Below, one piece after another: positions 8,028 through 13,334 of a stretch of DNA of 13,334 bases. The position numbers and the translations under genes are program-made. Each line of letters begins with the position of its first letter. Positions within the stretch are counted from its first letter, which is position 1. Under the pieces are notes generated by a model. The model ran no database searches and was not told the DNA's origin. It worked only from the letters and a program-made list of their open reading frames with translations. This stretch comes from JBHIDJ01 sp046760105 (GTDB lineage Bacteria; Pseudomonadota; Gammaproteobacteria; Acidiferrobacterales; SPGG2). Location: assembly GCA_046760105.1 (NCBI GenBank), contig JBHIDJ010000083.1, forward strand, positions 1 to 13,334. The letters are read 5' to 3'.

Positions 8028-9194
8028 TTAGTTTCTTGTGATCTGCTCAGGTGCTGGTCCCCCCTCGGGTGTCGGTGGGGAACCGACCAAGGATATTGCT
8101 ACGTCGTCGCCTAAAGCGTTGCGTGTGTGTGCACTCCCCCACATCTTATCCCCTGCGCCAGGTCGCGGTGCTTGCGTTGCTGGCGCTAATCGATCCGGTG
8201 TCGGTAGCGGGAAAGTAGGCTTGCCGTAAACGAGTCGCTTGACCCAGCAGCCCATCGCCAGGACGACAAAACGCGCCCACACGGCCAAGATGACAGCCCC
8301 CATGAGGGGCGCGGGATACTGATGTCGGAAGAACTTTCTATAAAAGCGGACCATTCCCTTGTGTAAATGCCATAAGACGCGAATCGGCCGATCCTGGCTG
8401 CAATAGCCTTTGTAATGTGTCGCTTCCGCATCCGGCACGAAAAGGATCTGCAATCCGGCTTGTCGAAAACGCATACACCAATCCAAGTCATCACAATGCA
8501 AAAAGTAGCCTTCATCCAACGGACCTACTATTTGCTCTGCCGGGGCGCGCCGCACCAGCATGAATGCACCGGAGATGGCCTCCTGAAAAATGGGCTTCTT
8601 GGGCAAAGGGGTTCCCACCAGGACGAAACTGCGGAAGCGTGGATGATTAGCGAACAACTTATTCAGATGCAACACGCGCACGAAAGTACGCCACGGGGTG
8701 GGCACGGCACGCCGGCAGCCGGCCTGTTCGGTCCCGTCAGGGTTTCGGATCAAACAGCCAGCCATCGCGGCCTCCGGACACGCCTCCATGGCCGCTAACA
8801 CGCGCGGCAGTGTGTCCGGGTCCACAATGCAGTCGGGATTTAACAGCAGGACATAGTCCGTGTCGGTGACATCATGCGCCAGGACTAAATTGTTGGCACG
8901 CGTAAACCCGAGGTTCTTACCGTTCTCGATGATCTTTACGCGTGGATTGCCCGCAAACCGACCGCGCAGCAAACGCACACTGCCGTCGGCCGACCCGTTG
9001 TCTGCGACAATGACCTCTACCGGCACGTCGGAGGCAACGATCGCCTCAACCGCCGCCGCGACCAGGTGACCACCGTTAAAATTCACGATGATCACCGACA
9101 CGGTGGGGTACGTCCCGCTATTCTCCTTCTTGCTGTTATCTCCTTTGCGATGACCCCCTAGTTTGTACACACCCCATCCTACTAATGAATGCAC
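8028..9194 (-). CDS. Family 2 glycosyltransferase (WbbL/rhamnosyltransferase-like)
   Basis: A GT-A fold glycosyltransferase that probably adds one sugar to the lipid-linked repeat on the cytoplasmic face. The GT2 domain begins at about residue 31 with VSVIIVNFNGG, then VIVADNGSADGS (61-72), NLGFTRANN (94-102) and the metal/nucleotide-binding LLLNPDC (116-122). FLHCDDLDWCMRFRQAG supplies the acidic acceptor/base region, then HLHKGMVRFYRKFF and one hydrophobic segment. The 388 residues exceed the family's common 300-330; the excess is a Pro/Ala/Gly-rich tail after LVYGKPTFP with no recognised domain. The start is uncertain: the longest form uses GTG at 9192-9194, about 30 residues before the domain. 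Sugar donor and linkage cannot be told from sequence. Confidence 0.88.
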   Translation of the reverse strand: MHSLVGWGVYKLGGHRKGDNSKKENSGTYPTVSVIIVNFNGGHLVAAAVEAIVASDVPVEVIVADNGSADGSVRLLRGRFAGNPRVKIIENGKNLGFTRANNLVLAHDVTDTDYVLLLNPDCIVDPDTLPRVLAAMEACPEAAMAGCLIRNPDGTEQAGCRRAVPTPWRTFVRVLHLNKLFANHPRFRSFVLVGTPLPKKPIFQEAISGAFMLVRRAPAEQIVGPLDEGYFLHCDDLDWCMRFRQAGLQILFVPDAEATHYKGYCSQDRPIRVLWHLHKGMVRFYRKFFRHQYPAPLMGAVILAVWARFVVLAMGCWVKRLVYGKPTFPLPTPDRLAPATQAPRPGAGDKMWGSAHTRNALGDDVAISLVGSPPTPEGGPAPEQITRN

Positions 9195-9454
9195 CCCCCG
9201 CAGGTGCCTTATAACTCAACGCCTGTTGCGGCCGTTGGTGTTGTAGTAACGTATCCATCGAGGCGTTCTCAACCGTTTGTTCGTCGATCCATTAGACTCC
9301 CCCTTTGCACTATTTTATGTGCAGCTTTGTATGTGCAGTTTTGGAGGAGATTACTTATTGTTACATCTTTTCGCGATATTGGGAAATTTGATAAATACTT
9401 ACAAGCGACAGGGTCTTTCTGCGCGCATCAAGCGCCCTGGAACCCATAACTACT
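9195..9454. other. 260-base intergenic gap between two glycosyltransferase genes, no convincing gene
   Basis: The part from about 9300 to 9420 is visibly richer in A and T than the flanking genes. On the minus strand TTGTAA and CAATAT are 17 bases apart and could be a poor sigma-70 promoter for the downstream glycosyltransferase gene, but the -10 matches only three of six consensus bases. A minus-strand reading frame of 28 codons starts ATGGGTTCC near 9450 and has no recognised similarity. It also holds a short direct repeat, listed separately. The gap may be a recombination scar or leader. Confidence 0.5.
9316..9338. repeat. Nine-base direct repeat, period 14
   Basis: TATGTGCAG occurs at 9316-9324 and again at 9330-9338 on the plus strand (CTGCACATA on minus), inside the AT-rich gap. 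Same-face spacing of roughly 1.3 helical turns does not point to a particular regulator. It could be an operator half-site pair or chance. Confidence 0.4.
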
Positions 9455-10552
9455 TCACTGGTTTTGACGCCACAGGTAGGGCGTTAACAATCCCTTAGCC
9501 ATGACGTGCCTTAGCGTCCAAGCGCTGGCGCACCGGGTCGCCTGGACACGCCGACGCTCCCGCAGGATGCGCGGCAGACCTTTCAGAGCATCCCATTTCG
9601 CCTTCCAGATCACCCACGCCTGCCCGCGTACGGAATACCATACGAGCATCGCCATGTTGAGGAGGAGATGTTGTGGTAGATACAGCCAGAACAAAGGCCA
9701 CGGCATGTCCTTGAAGTAAGTCCATACCAAGTTACGCTGGCCGTGGTAAGTCGTGAAATCGCTACGCTCACCCATGGTTGCTGAACCCACGTGATGGACG
9801 ACTGCCTCAGGCACATAGAGGCAGCGGTACCCTGCAAGCCTCAAGCGAAAGGCTAAATCGACATCCTCAAAGTAACAAAAATACCCTTCGTCAAACCCAC
9901 CAACATCCAAGAAAGCGTCACGACGGTATAGAGCCGCGCCTGCACATGCACCAAATACCTCGCCCTTTTTGAAATCACTTTTATGAGTAGCTTGATTGTG
10001 TCCGCGCCTCCACGCACCTCCTGAGGTGTGATATACATCCCCTGCACCATCTAACCTCGTACGGTCTTCGTTCAACAACATGCGGCTTGCATAAGAAGAG
10101 TAAACCGGGTATGCCTGGGCCGCCTCCATAAGTTTCTCGAGCCATTCGGGTTCTGGAAAGGCATCAGGGTTAACGAGCGTGATCCAATGGCAGTCAGCAA
10201 CATGCGCCACAGCAAGATTGTTGGCTGCAGCGAAACCCATGTTCTCTTTCAGTCGAGTTAATGCTATTTCCGGGTAATGTTTTTCAACAAGTTCCAGGGA
10301 ACCATCCTTGCTCGCGTTGTCTACAACTACGATCTTATCAAGTCGTACAGTTTGCCGCTGTAACGCAAAAATGCATTGTTCAAGAAGCGAGCCGCTATTC
10401 CAGTTGACAATGATAGCTGCGGTCTTTTGGCTTACGCCGGCTCTGCTTGACGCATCAAGGGCTTTTCGATGGCCCCGGAATTGAGCAGATTGGTCTTTGT
10501 GTTTAGTGTTCGTAATCGCCCACCGAATTTCGAGTGTCTCAGGGTGCTCCAT
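9455..10552 (-). CDS. Family 2 glycosyltransferase (rhamnosyltransferase-like)
   Basis: A 365-residue GT2 enzyme. The catalytic domain begins at about residue 46 with AIIVNWNSG, then KIVVVDNASKDGS (73-85), ENMGFAAANNLA (103-114), the donor/metal-binding VNPDAFPEPEWL (127-138), and the FCYFEDVDLAFRLRLAGY acceptor region with its ED pair. HHVGSATMG and the YHGQRNLVWTYFKDMP segment plus a hydrophobic stretch (about 268-290) are typical of polysaccharide GT2 proteins that associate with the membrane. About 43 residues before the domain have no known motif; no later in-frame ATG exists, so the ATG at 10550-10552 was kept, with AGGGG about 12 bases upstream. The donor is unknown. A decayed relative of this gene lies at 11685-11894, on the other side of the epimerase gene. 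Confidence 0.9.
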   Translation of the reverse strand: MEHPETLEIRWAITNTKHKDQSAQFRGHRKALDASSRAGVSQKTAAIIVNWNSGSLLEQCIFALQRQTVRLDKIVVVDNASKDGSLELVEKHYPEIALTRLKENMGFAAANNLAVAHVADCHWITLVNPDAFPEPEWLEKLMEAAQAYPVYSSYASRMLLNEDRTRLDGAGDVYHTSGGAWRRGHNQATHKSDFKKGEVFGACAGAALYRRDAFLDVGGFDEGYFCYFEDVDLAFRLRLAGYRCLYVPEAVVHHVGSATMGERSDFTTYHGQRNLVWTYFKDMPWPLFWLYLPQHLLLNMAMLVWYSVRGQAWVIWKAKWDALKGLPRILRERRRVQATRCASAWTLRHVMAKGLLTPYLWRQNQ

Positions 10553-10666
10553 CGAAAACTTCGTCCCCTATTCCAGGGCTACTGCTGTAGCATAAACGTG
10601 CGAGAGCAATTTTCACCGCTCAGCAGTCAGTTCATTGAGAGGCGCACCAATAAGGGTTACCCAGCA

Positions 10667-11608
10667 CTACCGCTGAGTGTCACGAAACCAAGCTACCGTG
10701 CGGCGAATACCTTCTTCAAATTCTATTTCCGGTGACCAACCCAGGCCACTCAACCGCGAAGCGTCAAGCATACTAACTTCGATGTCCCCCGGCCGCCGCG
10801 GGGCGTATTCGATTGTCCCCACCCTATCGAGGGTGCTAGCAATGCAATCGTACACTTCTAGCGTACTACGGCCTATACCCGTGCCCACGTTGTAGACGCC
10901 TCGAAAATCTCGCTCGAGGGCCACGAGGTTAGCCGCCACGACGTCGCCAACATAAACATAGTCCCGCACACATCCGCTATCGCCCGGCTTCCGACGGGCA
11001 AAAAGGATGATAGGCTTTCCTCCCAGCATTCGCTGTGTAAAGATCGCAACGACCCCGGCCTCCCCGTGTGGATCTTGCCGAGGACCATATACGTTACCGT
11101 AACGTAGCGTGACATACTCGAGACCATAATTGTTCTGGTAGACTTCAAGATAAGTCTCAAATGCTGCTTTGGATGCGGCATAGGGACTTTTAGGTTGAAC
11201 TGGCCAGTCTTCGTTTGCTTGCTCTCCCTCTGGCACTTCTCCATAGATCGCTCCACCCGTGGAAGCAAACACCACTTTGCCTACACCCACCTCGCGCGCT
11301 GCATCTAGTACGTTGAGTCCACCCAAAACATTAACCTCCGCATCGTAGTTTGGAGCGTCAACCGATACCTTAACCGAGGCTTGCGCAGCTTGGTGTGAAA
11401 CGTGTGTCGGCTTGAACTCACGAAAAACTTTGAAAACATTTTCCCGATCACGCAGGTCCACCTGATACAGCTTGGCGTTCCGAGATAGATTCTTACGGTG
11501 TCCCGTAGAAAGGTTGTCAATCACTGCTACATCAATGCCCTTAGGAAGCAGCGCGTCCACAACATGACTCCCAATAAACCCTGCACCGCCAGTCACAACA
11601 ACTCGCAT
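10667..11608 (-). CDS. UDP-glucose 4-epimerase-like NAD-dependent epimerase
   Basis: An extended SDR enzyme of 313 residues. The NAD-binding GGAGFIGSH motif is at 7-15, DNLSTG at 31-36, HQAAQASVKVS at 72-82, the catalytic-serine segment FASTGGAIYGE at about 114-124, and the YxxxK pair as YAASK (Tyr143, Lys147). LRYGNVYGPRQDP and the VRDYVYVGDV stretch are typical of GalE-like enzymes. The length and motifs match compact GalE relatives acting on UDP-Glc, UDP-GlcNAc or UDP-GlcA; which one is not visible. With galU and ugd in the same cluster, UDP-galacturonate is one possible product (inference). The start is well supported: GGAG (11617-11620) lies 8 bases before the ATG, with AAGGAG just upstream. 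A 5-bp AAGAT/ATCTT hairpin comes directly before that leader. Confidence 0.9.
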   Translation of the reverse strand: MRVVVTGGAGFIGSHVVDALLPKGIDVAVIDNLSTGHRKNLSRNAKLYQVDLRDRENVFKVFREFKPTHVSHQAAQASVKVSVDAPNYDAEVNVLGGLNVLDAAREVGVGKVVFASTGGAIYGEVPEGEQANEDWPVQPKSPYAASKAAFETYLEVYQNNYGLEYVTLRYGNVYGPRQDPHGEAGVVAIFTQRMLGGKPIILFARRKPGDSGCVRDYVYVGDVVAANLVALERDFRGVYNVGTGIGRSTLEVYDCIASTLDRVGTIEYAPRRPGDIEVSMLDASRLSGLGWSPEIEFEEGIRRTVAWFRDTQR

Positions 11609-11616
11609 TGACCAAT

Positions 11617-11627
11617 CTCCACTCCTT
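11617..11627 (-). promoter_or_regulatory. Ribosome-binding site of the epimerase gene
   Basis: The minus strand reads AAGGAG (11622-11627) then TGGAG (11617-11621), ending 8 bases before the ATG at 11606-11608. Two overlapping purine-rich sites are present; the one nearer the start has standard spacing and fixes the start of the epimerase. Confidence 0.7.
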
Positions 11628-11684
11628 TAAGATTTTGGTGATCTTGAGGAAAAAACTGCGTCAGTAAACGCGGCGGACTGTCTT

Positions 11685-11894
11685 TTAGCCTTTGGTTAGT
11701 CGGCCAGACCGAGAGTGCTGTTTTGTGACGCGGAAGAAAATGGTTCTCCAGTCCGTGCCTGCAAGCTCCGCCAGGCATGTAGGTTCTGAAAACGCGTCCG
11801 GGTTCAGCGGCGCTACCCACTTACATTCACCTGCCTCGTGTATCGCTAGGTTGCTTACCGTCGCAAAACCACGGTTTTCCGTTACGGTGAGGCT
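11685..11894 (-). pseudogene. Relic of a family 2 glycosyltransferase gene
   Basis: The minus-strand frame reads from just after an in-frame TAG (11895-11897) to a TAA (11685-11687), 69 residues. Residues 2-45 line up with the GT2 core: TENRGFATVSNLAIH, then ECKWVAPLNPDAFSEP, then LAELA. The intact GT2 encoded at 9455-10552 has ENMGFAAANNLAVAH, CHWITLVNPDAFPEP and LEKLM in the same order, about 19 identical of 44 by hand count. The upstream VDN-DGS part and downstream catalytic part are absent in this frame; residues after about 46 lose similarity, suggesting a frameshift or deletion. The relic keeps GENE-like spacing of the NPDA motif but has no start codon and cannot make an active enzyme. 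It seems to be a glycosyltransferase lost during remodelling of the cluster. Confidence 0.78.
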
Positions 11895-12004
11895 CTAGCC
11901 GATTTGGCTTAGCCTGCATTCGTGGGGACGGTCCAGTAGATGAAAGAGTAAGATTGCGTTTACGGCCTGGCGATTGTCAGCCTGAGTACCTATGCCCAAC
12001 GGAT

Positions 12005-12019
12005 ACGAGGATCCCTCGT
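12005..12019. repeat. Short perfect inverted repeat
   Basis: ACGAGG, three-base loop, CCTCGT forms a perfect 6-bp hairpin. No T-tract follows on either strand, so it is not a standard terminator. It lies 64 bases downstream of the GT2 gene stop and could be an mRNA-end stem or chance. Confidence 0.35.
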
Positions 12020-12082
12020 GCCCCTGCGTTAGCTACATACTAAACAGTTGTAACCTCAAATCTCCACGTGCGCGTGTGATTG

Positions 12083-12868
12083 TTACTTTGTGAAAAATTC
12101 AGGGTAAGTCGACCGTAAGTGGGACCACAACTTACCCATGTTACGGTTAGTGACGTTCTTAAGCATTGATTTCCCGTGGACGCGGTACCTGGCTAGAATC
12201 TCGGGTACGAGAATCCCCCATCCGCCTATCCTTGCGATCTTGAACCAGAGCTCGAAATCTTCCCAGCCCATGACTGGCGCCACCGAGTAGCCCTTTATCT
12301 CTTGCCATACGCTTTTGCGAAGCAGCACCATAGCATCAACGGTGTTCCCATGTCGTAAAGAATCCGGCTTCCAAGCATGGGTGTTTTGCAAGCCATGCTC
12401 CTCGCCAAATTTCTCTAAATAGCAATAAGAAAAACTTGCATCACAATTTTCGAGCGCCAAGCGAAGTCTTTCAAGGCAACGCGGATAAAGAAGATTGTCT
12501 GCATCTAACACAAAAACAAATTTGGTCCGAGCATTTTCAAAGGCAGTATTTCGAGAGCCCGCTAGTCCCTGATTAGACTTATGTCTTATGAACAGATAGC
12601 CAGCAAATCGGTCGCCGTTCCTAATAAGCCAGTCACACACGACTCCTACCGAACCGTCTGTAGAACAGTCATCCACAACTACTAAATCAAGTTCAGATAG
12701 CGTTTGTTCCCTGACCGATTCTACGCACGAAGCAATAAATTCTTCGTAGTTGTACAAACTAATTGCCACGGTTACGGACGGTGTTGGAGCTCTCCGCTCT
12801 CCCTGAGCGACAATCTCAAAATGAGAACTATGCGATCTAGATTTATTGTGCAGACGTGCCACGGTCAA
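12083..12868 (-). CDS. Family 2 glycosyltransferase
   Basis: A 261-residue GT2 protein, nearly only the GT-A domain. VTVAISLYNYEEFI (about 32-45), DLVVVDDCSTDGS (61-73), NQGLAGSRNTAF (99-110), the metal-binding FVLDADN (119-125), and MGWEDFELWFKIARIG (200-215) with its ED acceptor-side pair are all in order, and it ends cleanly at STYPEFFTK. The start is unsettled: TTG at 12866-12868 overlaps the stop of the fragment upstream (TTGA), while GTG at 12860-12862 is two codons further in. The first 30 residues have no GT2 motifs. Its codons look more AT-rich than the wbpL/ugd block, which hints at a separate origin. It probably adds one sugar to the repeat unit; donor unknown. Confidence 0.87.
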   Translation of the reverse strand: MTVARLHNKSRSHSSHFEIVAQGERRAPTPSVTVAISLYNYEEFIASCVESVREQTLSELDLVVVDDCSTDGSVGVVCDWLIRNGDRFAGYLFIRHKSNQGLAGSRNTAFENARTKFVFVLDADNLLYPRCLERLRLALENCDASFSYCYLEKFGEEHGLQNTHAWKPDSLRHGNTVDAMVLLRKSVWQEIKGYSVAPVMGWEDFELWFKIARIGGWGILVPEILARYRVHGKSMLKNVTNRNMGKLWSHLRSTYPEFFTK

Positions 12869-13023
12869 AGCCCGCCATAGTCGCGTATCGACTCCGCTCG
12901 ACCAATATCAGAAATCAACTTAATTTTCTGCCTTTTTATCTGCTCCAAAGTTAATTCAGGCATAGGAGTATAATCAAATTTGAATCTCCTAAACCGCGTT
13001 GTCTTCAATACAATATCCTCCAT
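12865..13023 (-). CDS. Short fragment resembling the N-terminus of a SAM-dependent methyltransferase
   Basis: The chosen ATG (13021-13023) has GGGAGG 8 bases upstream (13032-13037) and gives 52 residues; a GTG at 13072-13074, overlapping the upstream stop as GTGA, would give 69. The end, KLISDIGRAESIRDYGGL, resembles from memory the segment that comes before the cofactor-binding domain of class I methyltransferases found in polysaccharide clusters, where a WGVxG-like sequence usually continues. Here a TGA follows directly and the next gene's start overlaps it. No methyltransferase core (no GxGxG-like loop) is found downstream in any frame. It is probably the stump of a gene replaced by the GT2 gene; a genuine small protein cannot be excluded. 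Whether it is translated is unknown. Confidence 0.5.
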   Translation of the reverse strand: MEDIVLKTTRFRRFKFDYTPMPELTLEQIKRQKIKLISDIGRAESIRDYGGL

Positions 13024-13070
13024 AACCACATCCTCCCGTTCATGCTTGGCCATAGGCCAGGCCAGCATTC

Positions 13071-13334
13071 TCACCTAGCTCCAGTCACGTGCGTATCTGA
13101 CAAAATCGGTGCATCCCAAAATTGGCTCTTAGATTTGGACACATATAATTGCACAACCAGGAGACGCAATACGTCGGTTAGCTTACATCTCTCGGTCAAC
13201 TTTTCAAAACCATGAGCTGCAATTGTTTCTGCATGTCGTTGCCCTTCAAGCGATGAAAGGTGCTGCTCGATCTTTCCTGGGATTCGCTCCAGTGTTGCTT
13301 CAACAAAATCAACACCGGGCTGAAATGGCGGGGC
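13071..13334 (-). CDS. Probable glycosyltransferase, C-terminal 87 residues (cut by window edge)
   Basis: The frame is open at the right edge of the window and ends with TGA at 13071-13073. The visible part, with FVEATLERIPGKIEQHLSS followed by an amphipathic helix and AAHGFEKL, resembles the end of GT-B (GT1/GT4-type or CgeB-like) glycosyltransferases, where such a segment follows the sugar-nucleotide-binding site. The identification rests on general pattern only, since the catalytic part is outside the window. It overlaps a GTG start candidate of the next fragment by GTGA, so it belongs to the same transcript. Confidence 0.5.
   Translation of the reverse strand, partial: APPFQPGVDFVEATLERIPGKIEQHLSSLEGQRHAETIAAHGFEKLTERCKLTDVLRLLVVQLYVSKSKSQFWDAPILSDTHVTGAR

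Larger units (their letters stand above)
11609..12082. other. 474-base gap with a glycosyltransferase relic
   Basis: No intact gene is found on either strand. The segment 11685-11894 holds a decayed GT2 coding piece (separate entry), 12005-12019 an inverted repeat, and 11617-11627 the ribosome-binding region of the epimerase gene. The remainder, 11895-12082, has no recognised content. No transposase fragment or terminal inverted repeats were seen. Confidence 0.7.

Noticed and set aside
8415..8798. Plus-strand open frame of 127 codons inside a GT2 gene
   Set aside because: Antisense to the GT2 catalytic region with no recognisable domain; typical shadow of a codon-biased gene.
10553..10666. 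Possible terminator or promoter in the 114-base gap between epimerase and GT2 genes
   Set aside because: A 5-bp GCTAC/GTAGC hairpin at 10578-10591 is present, but with no T-tract and no convincing -35/-10 pair.
10873..11268. Second minus-strand frame of 131 codons inside the epimerase gene
   Set aside because: Out of frame with the epimerase, whose NAD-binding and YxxxK motifs are in the longer frame.
11593..11820. Minus-strand frame of 75 codons upstream of the epimerase gene
   Set aside because: It overlaps the GT2 relic in a different frame and shows no motif; the epimerase has its own well-placed ribosome-binding site.
1..13334. Insertion sequence, CRISPR array, tRNA attachment site or defence system
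   Set aside because: No transposase or integrase motifs, no regularly spaced repeats, and no nuclease, helicase or toxin-antitoxin genes were seen on either strand.

Overview
The window is most of a surface-polysaccharide (O-antigen or capsule type) gene cluster. Every convincing gene is on the minus strand, so transcription runs from high to low coordinates and the cluster ends in housekeeping purine-salvage genes at the left edge. The organism looks like a gammaproteobacterium. The reasons are a WbpV/WbpL/WbpM-like trio in the order seen at the end of Pseudomonas O-antigen clusters, a GalU of the ordinary proteobacterial type, and an Hpt gene overlapping an S-methyl-5'-thioinosine phosphorylase. 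The species cannot be named from the sequence.

Right part (about 13334 to 9455, upstream in transcription): the C-terminus of a probable glycosyltransferase cut by the window edge, a 52-69 residue fragment that looks like the start of a methyltransferase, a complete GT2 glycosyltransferase, a 474-base gap holding the decayed middle of another GT2 gene, a UDP-glucose 4-epimerase-like enzyme, and a second complete GT2 glycosyltransferase. This section shows the most sign of gene turnover.

Middle part (9454 to 3943): a 260-base AT-rich gap, a third GT2 glycosyltransferase, and then three genes joined by ATGA overlaps or nearly so: a WbpV/WbpK-like nucleotide-sugar 4-reductase/epimerase, a WbpL/WecA-like sugar-1-phosphate transferase, and a WbpM-like membrane nucleotide-sugar 4,6-dehydratase. 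Together these would make a UDP-2-acetamido-2,6-dideoxyhexose (QuiNAc or FucNAc) and load it on undecaprenyl phosphate to begin the repeat unit.

Left part (3896 to 1): UDP-glucose 6-dehydrogenase and GalU (a route to UDP-glucuronate) with an APS kinase, CysC, between them. Then come Hpt and S-methyl-5'-thioinosine phosphorylase, which are purine-salvage enzymes and probably the conserved chromosomal flank. No Wzx flippase, Wzy polymerase, chain-length regulator, sulfotransferase, tRNA, rRNA, transposase or CRISPR array was seen. I found no clearly new system. The points of most interest are the glycosyltransferase relic, the truncated methyltransferase-like fragment, and the lone CysC.
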